Positions 24,490 to 34,062 of a stretch of DNA of 64,000 bases are shown piece after piece. Source of the stretch: Streptomyces hygroscopicus subsp. hygroscopicus (GTDB taxonomy: Bacteria > Actinomycetota > Actinomycetes > Streptomycetales > Streptomycetaceae). The stretch covers positions 186,001-250,000 of the forward strand of contig NZ_BSSM01000013.1 of assembly GCF_030269125.1 (NCBI RefSeq), given 5' to 3'. A program made the translations under genes and the position numbers. Numbering within the stretch: position 1 is the stretch's first letter; the number at the start of each line of letters is the position of its first letter. The notes under the pieces were generated by a model, which searched no databases, was not told the origin of the DNA, and saw only the letters and a list, made by a program, of their open reading frames with translations.

Positions 24490-25938
24490 TCACCGGGTGG
24501 CCGGCAGGGCGTTGCCGCGGATCACCTCCGCGTACCAGTGGGCGCTCGCCTTGGGGATGCGGCGCTGGGTGGAGTAGTCGACGTAGACCGCGCCGAAGCG
24601 CTTGGAGTAGCCGTAGGACCATTCGAAGTTGTCCAGCAGGGACCACAGGAAGTAGCCGCGCACGTCCGCCCCGTCGGCGATGGCGCGGCGGACCGCGTCC
24701 AGGTGGCCGTGCAGGTAGGCGATCCGCTGGGGGTCGTCGACCCGGCCCTCGGGGGAGATGTAGTCGTCGAAGGCGGCGCCGTTCTCGGTGACCATCAGCG
24801 GCAGCTGCGGGTACGCGGCCGCCAGACCGGTGAGCAGGGTGTGCAGCCCGTCGGCGTCGATGGCCCAGTTCATCGCGGTCAGCTCGTCGTTGGCGAGATG
24901 GAAGGCCACGTCCTTGCAGCCGGTCCACGGCGAGTGGTCGCTGGCGCCGTGGCCGTCGTTCCTGGTGGTGCCGGAGCCCTCGACGGCCTGGGAGACCACG
25001 GTCGGCGAGTAGTAGTTGACACCGAGCACGTCGATGGGGCGGGAGATCTCCGCCAGGTCGCCGTCGTGCACCAGCCGGTCCCAGTCGACGAGGTGCGCGG
25101 TGTCGGCGAGCAGGTCCTCGGGGTAGGCGCCGTCCAGGACGGGGCCGGTGAAGATCCGGTTGCCGACCGCGTCGATGCGGCGCGCGGCCTCGGCGTCGGC
25201 CGCGCTGCCGGTCAGCGGGCGCACCTGGTGCAGGTTGAGGGTGAGGGAGATCTGCGCGGACGCCGGCAGGGCCGAGCGCAGTGCCCCGACGGCCCGGCCG
25301 TGCGCGAGGTTGAGGTGGTGGGCGGCGCGCAGGGTGGCGGACGGGTCGGTGCGGCCGGGCGCGTGCACACCGGACCCGTACCCGAGGAAGGCGCTGCACC
25401 AGGGCTCGTTGAGCGTGGTCCACACGCCGACCCGGTCGCCGAGGGCGCGGGCCATGATGTCGGCGTACTCGGCGAAACGGTGCGCGGTGTCGCGGTGCGG
25501 CCAGCCGCCGACGTCCTCCAGCTCCTGGGGCAGGTCCCAGTGGTACAGGGTGGCGACCGGGGTGATGCCCGCCTCCAGCAGCTCGTCGGTGAGCCTGCGG
25601 TAGAAGTCCAGGCCGCGCTCGACGGCGGGCCCGCGGCCGGTGGGCTGGACCCGGGACCAGGAGACGGAGAACCGGTACGCCTTGAGGCCGAGGTCCTTCA
25701 TCAGCGCGACGTCGTCGCGGTACCGGTGGTAGTGGTCGGCGGCGATGTCACCGCTGTCACCATTGCGGACCTTGCCGGGGGTGTGACTGAAGGTGTCCCA
25801 GATGGAAGGAGTGCGGCCGTCCTCGGCGGCGGCACCCTCCACCTGGTAGGCGGCGGTGGCGGCGCCCCAGACGAAGCCCGGCGGGAAAGAGGTGTCCGGT
25901 GCGTGCTGGGCGCTGGCCTCGGGTCGTACGGCGGTCAT
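24490..25938 (-). CDS. GH1 beta-glucosidase (first copy)
   Basis: A 482-aa cytosolic family-1 glycosidase that hydrolyses beta-glucosides or cello-oligosaccharides brought in by the neighbouring ABC importer. The N-terminal signature FPPGFVWGAATAAYQVEG is present, the acid/base Glu178 is in TLNEPW, and the nucleophile Glu385 is in VTENGAAF. No signal peptide. The ribosome site GGGAG lies ten bases before the ATG and is part of a degenerate CebR-like operator at 25941-25954. It is related along its length to the second copy at 31498. It lies downstream of the two permease genes and the binding-protein gene. Confidence 0.93.
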   Translation of the reverse strand: MTAVRPEASAQHAPDTSFPPGFVWGAATAAYQVEGAAAEDGRTPSIWDTFSHTPGKVRNGDSGDIAADHYHRYRDDVALMKDLGLKAYRFSVSWSRVQPTGRGPAVERGLDFYRRLTDELLEAGITPVATLYHWDLPQELEDVGGWPHRDTAHRFAEYADIMARALGDRVGVWTTLNEPWCSAFLGYGSGVHAPGRTDPSATLRAAHHLNLAHGRAVGALRSALPASAQISLTLNLHQVRPLTGSAADAEAARRIDAVGNRIFTGPVLDGAYPEDLLADTAHLVDWDRLVHDGDLAEISRPIDVLGVNYYSPTVVSQAVEGSGTTRNDGHGASDHSPWTGCKDVAFHLANDELTAMNWAIDADGLHTLLTGLAAAYPQLPLMVTENGAAFDDYISPEGRVDDPQRIAYLHGHLDAVRRAIADGADVRGYFLWSLLDNFEWSYGYSKRFGAVYVDYSTQRRIPKASAHWYAEVIRGNALPATR

Positions 25939-25940
25939 GG

Positions 25941-25954
25941 TGAGAACGCTCCCA
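25941..25954 (-). promoter_or_regulatory. CebR-like operator overlapping the ribosome site of the first GH1 gene
   Basis: Read on the minus strand this is TGGGAGCGTTCTCA, 12 of 14 matches to TGGGAGCGCTCCCA, ending two bases before the ATG. The left half supplies the GGGAG Shine-Dalgarno. Confidence 0.65.
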
Positions 25955-26149
25955 AAGTGGCGTGAGAAGAGGACGGACGGCGGTCCGGCGGTGCCGGACG
26001 GGGCGGGGCGGTGGACGCCCGGCCCGGTACGGCCCGCGCGCGGTGCGGGTACGGTGCGGGTCGTACCGGACGGGCCGTGCCGGGCGTGCGCGGCCGGGCG
26101 CGGGGACCGGGACGGGCCGCGGGAGCCGCGGGAGACGGGGCCTGCGGTC

Positions 26150-27058
26150 TCAGCCCTTGACGGCGCCCGCCATGATCCCGCCGACGATCTGCTTGCCGAA
26201 GATGACGAAGACCACCAGCAGCGGCAGGGTGCTGATCAGCGCCCCGGCCATGACGATGCTCTGGTCGGGGGTGTAGGAGGCGCTGAGCTGGCCGAGCGCG
26301 ACCTGGATGGTGGGGTTCTCCTGGTTCAGCGCGAGGAAGGGCCAGAAGAAGTCGTTCCACGCCTGCACGAAGGTGAGCATGCCGAGCACCGTCATCGCGG
26401 GCCGGGCCGCGGGCAGGACGACGTTCCAGACGATGCGGATGTTGCTCGCCCCGTCCATCTTGGCCGCCTCGATCAGCTCGTAGGGCAGTGCCTCCAGGAG
26501 GTACTGGCGCATGAAGAAGACGCCGAAGGCGCCGACCAGGGTCGGGAAGATCACCGACTCCAGTTTGCCGCCCCACCCGATGTCGGACATCAGCATGAAC
26601 AGCGGGACCACACTGAGCTGCGGCGGAATGGTCAGGGTCGCGATGACCGCCGTCATCAGCACGCCCCGGCCGCGGAAGCGCATCTTGGCGAAGGCATAGC
26701 CGGCGAGGGTGCAGAAGAACAGGGTGGCGACGGTGATGGAACCCGCAACGACGACGCTGTTGACGATGGCCTTGCCCAGGTTGGCCTGGTCCCAGGCCGA
26801 CTGGAGGTTGCTCCAGAGCCTGCCGCCCGGCACCAGCGGCGGCGGGGTGTCCAGGACGCGCTGCTGGTCGTGCGAGGCCGCCACCAGCGTCCAGTACAGC
26901 GGGAGGATCGAGCCCAGGCCGACGACGACGAGCGCGATGTAGGTGAACGGGCCGCCCTTGAGCTGCTGGCCGGCGCCGACCCTGAAGCGCGGACGGCCGG
27001 TGGCCGCGCGGACGGCGAGGTCCGGCACGGCGGTGTTGGTGGGACTGGTCGTGGTCAT
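26150..27058 (-). CDS. carbohydrate ABC transporter permease (MalG/CebG type)
   Basis: A 302-aa inner-membrane permease. There are six predicted membrane segments; the first is YIALVVVGLGSILPLYWTLV after a polar N-terminus of about 35 residues. The cytoplasmic EAA loop, EAAKMDGASNIRIVWNVVLP, contacts the ATPase, which is not encoded here and is probably the shared MsiK-type protein. It pairs with the MalF-type permease encoded 14 bp upstream. The 211-bp gap to the GH1 gene holds that gene's own operator. Confidence 0.92.
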   Translation of the reverse strand: MTTTSPTNTAVPDLAVRAATGRPRFRVGAGQQLKGGPFTYIALVVVGLGSILPLYWTLVAASHDQQRVLDTPPPLVPGGRLWSNLQSAWDQANLGKAIVNSVVVAGSITVATLFFCTLAGYAFAKMRFRGRGVLMTAVIATLTIPPQLSVVPLFMLMSDIGWGGKLESVIFPTLVGAFGVFFMRQYLLEALPYELIEAAKMDGASNIRIVWNVVLPAARPAMTVLGMLTFVQAWNDFFWPFLALNQENPTIQVALGQLSASYTPDQSIVMAGALISTLPLLVVFVIFGKQIVGGIMAGAVKG

Positions 27059-27072
27059 CGATATCGCTCCCG

Positions 27073-28065
<993 letters not shown>

Positions 28066-28480
28066 GAGGGAGTCCTTCCCTGAAGGTTTGGGCCGGGTGC
28101 GGGGCGAGAGTCGCGTTCGGGGCCGGGCGCCCGTCCCGCGGCTTCCCTGTCCGGACGGGCCGGTGCCGAACGGCCCGCGCCGCGGCCTGACGTGCGTGTG
28201 GGGCCGGTCCCGGCGACCGGACACCGGGTCCGGTCGGCCGGGCTCCGGCCGGGGGCCTGGTGCCCGCCCGTCCGGCGACTCCCGCCGGACGTGGCGGGCC
28301 TGGCGGAAGTCGCCGGCCGGGTGGTGGTCGGTGCAGCGCGGCCGGGCCGGCCGGGTCCCGTCGCTCAGGGACCCGCGCCCGGCCCGTCCCGCTCGACGGC
28401 CCCGCGGCCAAAGCCGTCGCGGGGCTCCGGCCGGGGGCTCGGTGCGGGCGGCCGCCGGGGCCGCCCGCACCCGGCGGTCG
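28066..28480 (-). other. Long GC-rich gap between binding-protein and permease genes
   Basis: About 415 bp of G+C-rich, partly repetitive DNA (CCGGCCGGG, GCCGGTCCCGGCGACCGG words) without a credible gene in either direction. It holds the hairpin at 28399-28425. The layout (binding protein, stem-loops, permeases) is the usual way to give excess binding protein through partial termination or mRNA stabilisation. Confidence 0.6.
28399..28425 (-). terminator. Candidate attenuator hairpin after the binding-protein gene
   Basis: GCCCCGCGGC pairs with GCCGTCGCGGGGC: 8 bp, a 2-nt bulge, then 2 bp, loop 4 nt. It lies about 55 bp downstream of the binding-protein stop on the minus strand. Confidence 0.5.
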
Positions 28481-29800
28481 TCAGCCGATCGCCTTGTCGA
28501 TCGTGTCGGTCGCGTCCTTCCACGCCTTGTCGGGCGCGGTGCCCCGCTGCTCCATGTTGTTGATCTGGGTGGAGATCGTGTCCTTGATCACGCCGTCCTT
28601 CTCGCCGAGCACGGCGTCGGGGATGGACTTGGCCTCGTCGGCGTAGATCTGGCCGATCGGGGCGTCGCTGAAGTACGGGAGCTTGGCGTCCTTCACGCTG
28701 GCGAGCTGGTAGGCGCCCGTGTTGGACGGGAAGACGCCGGCGGCCTTGAACACGGCGGCCTGCTGCTCGGCGGCGGTCAGCCACTTGACGAGGTCGATGG
28801 CCTCCTTGACGTGCTTGCCGCTCTTGGGCACGGCCAGGAAGGAACCGCCCCAGGCGGACGCCGTGGTGCCGGGGGCGTGGGAGATGTCCCACTTGCCCTT
28901 GAAGGCGTCACCGGAGTAGGTCGAGATCTGGGCGGCCATCCAGGCGGGGCACACCACCGTGGCCACGTTGCCCTTGCGCAGCGCCGTCTGCCACGGGACC
29001 TGGAACTGGGCCAGGCCCGCGCTGAGCTTCTTCGACGCGGCCTCGGCGGCCAGGTCCCAGCCCTGCTTGACGGCCGGGTTGTCCTTGTAGATCGGCTTGC
29101 CGTCGGCGTCGTAGTACTGCTTCGCCGACGAGCTGACGACCGCGTTGTACATGGCGCTCGCGGAGTCCATGAAGTGGGTGCCGGCGGGCGCCTTCTTCTG
29201 GTACTGCTCGCCGAGCTTGAGGTAGTCCTCCCAGCCGCCCGAGACCGCCTTCGCCACGGCGTCGCGGTCGGTCGGCAGACCCGCCTGCTGGAACAGGTCC
29301 TTGCGGTAGCACAGGGACATCGGGCCGATGTCGGTGCCGGCGCCGATCACCGTGCCGTCCTGCGCGGTGGCCTGCTTCTCCTTCCAGGGCAACCAGTCGC
29401 TCACGTTGATCGACTTGCTCAGGTCGGCGAACTTGCCCGCCTGGGTGTCGACGACCTCCTTGATACGGCCGACCTCGATGCCCGTGATGTCGCCGAGCCC
29501 GCTGCCCGAGTTCAGCTGCTGAAGCAACTTCGGGTAGTAGTCCTGCTCGTTGGCCGTCGTCTCTTCCTTGACGGTGATGTTCGGGTGCAGCTTGTGGTAC
29601 TGGGCGAACAGGCCCGCTTCCTTGTAGCCGAACTGACCGTAGTCGGACAGGGTGAGGGTGATGTTCCCGCTGGAGTCCGCGGCGTCCGAGTCGCCGTCGC
29701 TGCTGCAGCCGGTCAGCAACAGGGCCGAGGCCGCCAGGACCGCCGTGGCCACGGCCGCTGCTCTGCGGCCGCGGCGGCCGCCGGTACGGGTGATACGCAT
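28481..29800 (-). CDS. sugar-binding lipoprotein of the ABC importer (CebE-like)
   Basis: A 439-aa extracellular solute-binding protein, family 1 type. The lipoprotein signal has a basic start, then AAVATAVLAASALLLTGC with the lipidated Cys near residue 32. The mature protein starts with a Ser/Asp-rich linker and then ITLTLSDYGQFGYKEAG; the family pattern PKSGKHVKEAIDLVKWLTAAEQQ is near the C-terminus. ATG 29800 has AGGAG upstream. It heads the minus-strand cluster binding protein, permeases, GH1, LacI. Given the linked beta-glucosidases and CebR-like operators, the ligand is probably cellobiose or another beta-glucoside (inference). Confidence 0.92.
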   Translation of the reverse strand: MRITRTGGRRGRRAAAVATAVLAASALLLTGCSSDGDSDAADSSGNITLTLSDYGQFGYKEAGLFAQYHKLHPNITVKEETTANEQDYYPKLLQQLNSGSGLGDITGIEVGRIKEVVDTQAGKFADLSKSINVSDWLPWKEKQATAQDGTVIGAGTDIGPMSLCYRKDLFQQAGLPTDRDAVAKAVSGGWEDYLKLGEQYQKKAPAGTHFMDSASAMYNAVVSSSAKQYYDADGKPIYKDNPAVKQGWDLAAEAASKKLSAGLAQFQVPWQTALRKGNVATVVCPAWMAAQISTYSGDAFKGKWDISHAPGTTASAWGGSFLAVPKSGKHVKEAIDLVKWLTAAEQQAAVFKAAGVFPSNTGAYQLASVKDAKLPYFSDAPIGQIYADEAKSIPDAVLGEKDGVIKDTISTQINNMEQRGTAPDKAWKDATDTIDKAIG

Positions 29801-30013
29801 TCCACTACTCCTTGTTCCAGTGGGGAACGGGGACCTCAGGAATCCGACCGCCGACGTGCGACGGTCCCGACCTGCCCTCTCGGTTCGAGCAGCGGCCAGC
29901 CCACAGCACTCGGCAAGCGATGGAAAGGTGCTGGTCAACGGCGTGGCAACGGGTACAGAGGGAAGGCCCTTCGGTGGTTTTCCGGCCACGGGGAGAGAAC
30001 CCCGGTGAAACCG

Positions 30014-30027
30014 TGGGACCGCTCCCA
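30014..30027. promoter_or_regulatory. CebR-like operator TGGGACCGCTCCCA
   Basis: This is one base away from the perfect palindrome TGGGAGCGCTCCCA found at 31447, and is flanked by GTGGGA/TCCCAC symmetry. It lies 214 bp before the binding-protein start and 269 bp before the LacI start, so it may serve the transporter promoter. Confidence 0.7.
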
Positions 30028-30109
30028 CGCGGCATGCCGGAAGACTCGTTGCTGCCGGGCCACGTGTCAAGACTTGAAAACGGCGTTGTTGCCCAAGCGT
30101 GTTCAGCGC

Positions 30110-30132
30110 GTCACGCGAATGTTTCGCGTGAC
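30110..30132. promoter_or_regulatory. Inverted repeat GTCACGCGA-N5-TCGCGTGAC
   Basis: Perfect 9-bp arms with a 5-bp spacer, unrelated to the CebR-type words nearby. It could be an operator for a second regulator or a weak hairpin in a leader. Confidence 0.5.
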
Positions 30133-30295
30133 GGGGCGTCAGGACCCCTCCCCCGCCGCCCGGTCCGCGCGATCCCCGCAGATCACAGGGGTGCCGACCA
30201 CCGGGGCGACGCCCGTTCACGGGGCACCGGGCCGGTGGCCGGATATTTCTGGGTCAGAATGAAGCCGCCCCGCACCAAGCGCCGGAAGGTGAACG

Positions 30296-31345
30296 ATGAG
30301 CTCTGCCGAACTGCCGCAGCCGCACAGGACCGCGGACGTCCGGCGCCCGACTCTGAACGCCGTCGCCGCTCGGGCCGGGGTCGGCCGCGGCACGGTCTCC
30401 CGGGTGATCAACGGCTCCCCCAAGGTCAGCGCCCAGTCGCGCGCCGTGGTCGAGCAGGCGATCGCCGAACTCGGCTACGTCCCCAACCGCGCCGCCCGTT
30501 CCCTGGTCACCCGGCGCACCGACTCGGTGGCCCTGGTCGTGCCCGACGCCGAGACCCGGCTCTTCTCCGAGCCGTACTTCTCGGAGATCATCCGGGGCGT
30601 CTCCGCCGGACTCGCCGGCGCCGGGATGCAGTTGCTCCTGGTGCTGGCGCGGGACGAGACCGAGTACGCGCGCCTGGCGGCCTATCTGTCCGCGCAACGG
30701 GTGGACGGGGTGCTGATGATGGCCGTCCACAGCGACGACACCCTGCCCGACCGGCTGGACGAACTGTCCGTGCCGACCGTGCTGGCCGGGCGGCGCAGCG
30801 AGACCGAGCCGCTCGGACACGTCCGCGCGGACAACCGGGGCGGCGCCCGGGTGGCGGTCGAGCATCTGCTGGCGGCGGGCCGCCGGGTCATCGGCACGAT
30901 CACGGGCCCGATGGACATGGACGTGGCCCGGGAGCGGCTCGACGGCTACCGCGAGGCGCTGAAGCACGCGGGCGTCGCCGTCGACGAGGAACTCATCGCC
31001 TCCGGCGACTTCACGGAGGAGGGGGGCCGCGCCGCGATGCGCGAACTCCTGCGCCGGCGCCCTGGTCTCGACGCCGTCTTCGCCGCCTCCGACGTGATGG
31101 CCTCGGGCGCGGTGCTGGAACTGCGCGCCGCGGGCCGGCGGATGCCGCGGGACGTGGCCCTCGTCGGTTTCGACGACTCGATCGTGGCCCGGCACATCGA
31201 TCCCCCGCTGACCAGCGTCCGCCAGCCGCTGGAGGAGATGGGGCGCACCATGGCGAACCTGCTCCTGGACGAGATCGCCCACCGCGGCACGGGCCGGCGG
31301 GAAGTGGTCCTGCCGACGGAACTGGTGGTGCGGGAGTCGGCTTGA
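30296..31345 (+). CDS. LacI-family repressor (CebR-like), second copy
   Basis: A 349-aa repressor with HTH TLNAVAARAGVGRGTVSRVINGSPKVS (residues 19-45), hinge region AARSLVTRRTD, and an effector domain with PYFSEIIRGVSAGL, DAVFAASDVMASGAVLEL and LVGFDDSIVARHIDPPLTSV. Strongly similar to the regulator at 23252-24307; the HTH recognition helices are nearly identical, so both may bind the same 14-bp operators. It is followed on the same strand by the second GH1 gene and is divergent from the transporter operon, the usual place for cebR. Start ATG 30296 follows GGAAGG. Confidence 0.92.
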   Translation: MSSAELPQPHRTADVRRPTLNAVAARAGVGRGTVSRVINGSPKVSAQSRAVVEQAIAELGYVPNRAARSLVTRRTDSVALVVPDAETRLFSEPYFSEIIRGVSAGLAGAGMQLLLVLARDETEYARLAAYLSAQRVDGVLMMAVHSDDTLPDRLDELSVPTVLAGRRSETEPLGHVRADNRGGARVAVEHLLAAGRRVIGTITGPMDMDVARERLDGYREALKHAGVAVDEELIASGDFTEEGGRAAMRELLRRRPGLDAVFAASDVMASGAVLELRAAGRRMPRDVALVGFDDSIVARHIDPPLTSVRQPLEEMGRTMANLLLDEIAHRGTGRREVVLPTELVVRESA

Positions 31346-31446
31346 GGCGCGTTCGGCCGACGCGACCTGCCGGGACCCCGGAAAGGGCCCCTGAGCACGG
31401 TCCGAACCGTGCGCCGCACGCCTTCGCGGGCGTGACCCGTTCTCTA

Positions 31447-31460
31447 TGGGAGCGCTCCCA
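31447..31460. promoter_or_regulatory. Perfect CebR-type operator TGGGAGCGCTCCCA
   Basis: A fully palindromic 14-mer identical to the consensus cello-oligosaccharide regulator site. It lies directly upstream of a CATAAT -10-like hexamer (31463-31468), so a bound repressor would block the promoter of the GH1 gene at 31498. Confidence 0.9.
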
Positions 31461-31484
31461 TGCATAATGGTCGCACTCAACTCG

Positions 31485-31498
31485 TGGGAGCGATTCCA
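31485..31498 (+). promoter_or_regulatory. Second CebR-type operator overlapping ribosome site and start codon
   Basis: TGGGAGCGATTCCA (12 of 14 consensus matches) ends on the A of the ATG at 31498; its GGGAG is the Shine-Dalgarno sequence, seven bases before the start. Centre-to-centre spacing from the first operator is 38 bp. Confidence 0.75.
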
Positions 31499-32934
31499 TG
31501 CCCGAACCGATGTCCGAGTCCTTCCCGCCCGCCTTCCTCTGGGGGGCGGCGACGTCCGCGTACCAGATCGAGGGCGCGGTGCGGGAGGGCGGCCGTACGC
31601 CCTCGATCTGGGACACTTTCAGCCACCAGCCCGGCAGGACGGCGGGCGGCGACCACGGCGACACCGCGGTCGACCATTACCACCGCTACCGGGACGACGT
31701 GGCGCTGATGGCGCGGCTCGGCCTCAACGCCTACCGCTTCTCGGTCTCCTGGCCGCGAGTGCGGCCCACCGGCCGGGGTCCCGCCGCGCAGGCCGGTCTG
31801 GACTTCTACCGCCGGCTGGTCGACGAGCTGCTGTCCCACGGGATCAAACCGGCGGTCACCCTCTACCACTGGGACCTGCCGCAGGAGTTGGAGGACGCGG
31901 GCGGCTGGCCGGAGCGGGACACCGCGCCGCGCTTCGCGGAGTACGCGCACCTCGTGGGCGAGGCGCTCGGTGACCGTGTGGAGCAGTGGATCACGCTCAA
32001 CGAGCCGTGGTGCAGCGCCTTCCTGGGCTACGGCTCCGGGGTGCACGCGCCGGGCCGCACCGAGCCCTCGGCCGCGCTGCGCGCGGCCCACCACCTGAAC
32101 CTGGCGCACGGGCTGGCCACGCAGGCGCTGCGCTCGGTGCTGCCCGCCGACGCCTCGATCGCCGTCAGCCTCAACTCCCAGGTGATCCGGCCGCTGTCGC
32201 ACGACCCCGCTGACCTGGGCGCGGCGCGGCGGATCGACGACCTCGCCAACGGCGTCTTCCACGGCCCCCTCCTGCACGGCGCGTACCCGGCCACGCTGCT
32301 GGAGGCCACCTCGTCGGTCACCGACTGGTCGTTCGTCCGTGACGGGGACCTGGCGGAGATCCGGCAGCCCTTGGACGCGCTGGGCCTCAACTACTACACG
32401 CCGGCGCTGGTCTCCTCGGCCGAGAGCGCGCCGAAGGGACCGCGGGCGGACGGGCACGGCGCGAGCGCGCACTCACCGTGGCCGGGCTCGGACGACGTGG
32501 CGTTCCACCAGACGCCGGGCGACCGCACCGAGATGGGCTGGACCATCGACCCGACCGGCCTGTACGAGCTGATCACGCGCTACTCCCGCGAGGCCCCGGG
32601 ACTCGCCCTGTACGTGACGGAGAACGGCGCGGCCTACGACGACAAGCCCGACGCCGACGGCCGGGTGCACGACCCCGAGCGCATCGCCTATCTGCGCGCC
32701 CACCTCGCCGAGGTGCGGCACGCCATCGCCGACGGGGCCGATGTGCGCGGCTACTACCTGTGGTCCCTGATGGACAACTTCGAGTGGGCGTACGGTTACG
32801 GCAAGCGGTTCGGCGCCGTGTACGTGGACTACCCGACGCTGGAGCGCACTCCGAAGTCGAGCGCGCACTGGTACGCGCGGGCGGCGCGGACCGGCCAGCT
32901 GCCGCCGGTGGACGCCGCGGGGACGACCGCCTGA
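31498..32934 (+). CDS. GH1 beta-glucosidase (second copy)
   Basis: A 478-aa cytosolic GH1 enzyme. It has the N-terminal signature FPPAFLWGAATSAYQIEG, acid/base Glu169 in TLNEPW and nucleophile Glu375 in VTENGAAY. It is clearly a paralogue of the gene at 24490-25938 across the full length. The ATG at 31498 overlaps an operator whose GGGAG is the ribosome site, so repression and translation signals share bases. A terminator hairpin directly follows the stop. Likely role: splitting imported cellobiose or other beta-glucosides to glucose. Confidence 0.94.
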   Translation: MPEPMSESFPPAFLWGAATSAYQIEGAVREGGRTPSIWDTFSHQPGRTAGGDHGDTAVDHYHRYRDDVALMARLGLNAYRFSVSWPRVRPTGRGPAAQAGLDFYRRLVDELLSHGIKPAVTLYHWDLPQELEDAGGWPERDTAPRFAEYAHLVGEALGDRVEQWITLNEPWCSAFLGYGSGVHAPGRTEPSAALRAAHHLNLAHGLATQALRSVLPADASIAVSLNSQVIRPLSHDPADLGAARRIDDLANGVFHGPLLHGAYPATLLEATSSVTDWSFVRDGDLAEIRQPLDALGLNYYTPALVSSAESAPKGPRADGHGASAHSPWPGSDDVAFHQTPGDRTEMGWTIDPTGLYELITRYSREAPGLALYVTENGAAYDDKPDADGRVHDPERIAYLRAHLAEVRHAIADGADVRGYYLWSLMDNFEWAYGYGKRFGAVYVDYPTLERTPKSSAHWYARAARTGQLPPVDAAGTTA

Positions 32935-32936
32935 CA

Positions 32937-32970
32937 TGAGGGGCGCGGCACCGCGGTACCGCGCCCCTCA
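32937..32970 (+). terminator. Terminator after the second GH1 gene
   Basis: A perfect 12-bp stem TGAGGGGCGCGG / CCGCGCCCCTCA begins 2 bp after the stop codon, with a 10-nt loop that itself holds CCGCGG. Confidence 0.85.
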
Positions 32971-33034
32971 CCCGCGCCCCGAACGTCAGCCGAAGGCCGC
33001 GAACGCCTTCGAGAACGCGTACGCGTCCTGGGCG

Positions 33035-33142
33035 ATGGAGCAGTCGTGGATCCGGGTGGAGTTCACCCGGGGCACGGACCGGGTCTCGGTGTTCTGCGCC
33101 TGGCACGACGGTCCGCCGCACGGGGAGATCGGCGACTACTGA
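33035..33142 (+). CDS. possible very small ORF or gene fragment, 35 aa
   Basis: From ATG 33035 this frame reads MEQSWIRVEFTRGTD and continues to GEIGDY before a stop. The composition is protein-like and third positions are G/C, and the frame stays open upstream to 32936. There is no clear ribosome site and no family that I recognise. It may be the tail of a decayed gene. Confidence 0.2.
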   Translation: MEQSWIRVEFTRGTDRVSVFCAWHDGPPHGEIGDY

Positions 33143-33158
33143 AGCGGGCCGCCGGCAT

Positions 33159-34028
33159 TCAGCGGAACACCGAGGGCGGCGGCGCCGGGGAGTCGACGGC
33201 CGCCGCGTCCGTGACGGGTACGGCCCCACCGGTGAAGTCGGTGAGCGGGCGGCCGTGTTCGACCCGGGCGGGATGCGGGTCACAGGCGGCGCGGCGGGTG
33301 AGTTCGGGCAGCGGCAGCGGCAGGTCGGAGGCGACCAGGACCGCGTTGCCGAAGCGCTTGCCGCGCAGCACGGCCGCGTCGGCGATCAGCGCGAGTTCCC
33401 CGAACCGCGCGGCCGCGGTCGCGACCTGGCCGCGCAGATGGGCGAGCGGCGGGCCGTCGGCGAGGTTGGCGGCGTAGACCCCGGACGGCTTCAGGGCACG
33501 CCGGACCTCGTCGAGGAACTCGGTGGAGGTGAGGTGCGCGGGGGTGCGGGCGCCGCTGAAGACATCGGCGATGACGAGGTCGGCCCAGCCGTCGGGCACC
33601 TTGCCGAGTCCCGCACGGGCGTCCGTCGACCGCACGCGGATCCGGGCGTTCGGGTCCAACGGCAGCTCGCGCCGTACCAGTTGCACCAGGCTCGCGTCCC
33701 GCTCCACGACCTGCTGGGTGGACCGGGGCCGGGTGGCGGCGACGTACCGGGCGAGGGTGAGAGCGCCGCCGCCGAGGTGCACGGCGTGCACGGGCTTGCC
33801 GGGCGGGGCGGCGAGGTCGATGACATGGCCGAGGCGGCGCTGGTACTCGAAGGAGAGGTACGCGGGGTCGTCCAGGTCGACGTGCGACTGGGGCGCCCCG
33901 TCGATCAGCAGTTTCCAGGCCCGGTCGCGGTCCGGGTCGGGGAGGAGCTGCGCGAGTCCGCCGTCGACGGTCTCCTCGACGGCGCTGACCGCGGCCGCCG
34001 CGCGCCGCGGGTTCCTGGATCTGCCCAT
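33159..34028 (-). CDS. spermidine-synthase-like SAM-dependent enzyme
   Basis: A 289-aa Rossmann-fold protein of the spermidine/spermine synthase superfamily. The SAM-binding loop VHLGGGALTLARYVAATRP is near residue 82, the acidic VERDASLVQLVRREL end of strand 2 follows, then DLVIADVFSGARTPAHLTSTEFL, matching the D/Y-FxG region of SpeE-like proteins. No polyamine-specific residues can be confirmed by eye, so substrate is unknown; many actinobacterial members of this type are uncharacterised. No membrane segments, unlike MFS-fused homologues. ATG 34028. The neighbour upstream on the same strand is a small conserved hypothetical. Confidence 0.8.
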   Translation of the reverse strand: MGRSRNPRRAAAAVSAVEETVDGGLAQLLPDPDRDRAWKLLIDGAPQSHVDLDDPAYLSFEYQRRLGHVIDLAAPPGKPVHAVHLGGGALTLARYVAATRPRSTQQVVERDASLVQLVRRELPLDPNARIRVRSTDARAGLGKVPDGWADLVIADVFSGARTPAHLTSTEFLDEVRRALKPSGVYAANLADGPPLAHLRGQVATAAARFGELALIADAAVLRGKRFGNAVLVASDLPLPLPELTRRAACDPHPARVEHGRPLTDFTGGAVPVTDAAAVDSPAPPPSVFR

Positions 34029-34062
34029 CGGGCCATTTTCCCAGGTTCCCGCGGTAAACGTT

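Larger units (their letters stand above)
29801..30295. promoter_or_regulatory. Divergent control region between the binding-protein and LacI genes
   Basis: A 495-bp gap without a credible gene. It contains a CebR-like operator at 30014-30027, a perfect 9-5-9 inverted repeat at 30110-30132 and a small palindrome TCAAGACTTGA at 30067-30077. It must include the promoter of the transporter operon (towards 29800) and that of the LacI gene (towards 30296). Confidence 0.7.
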
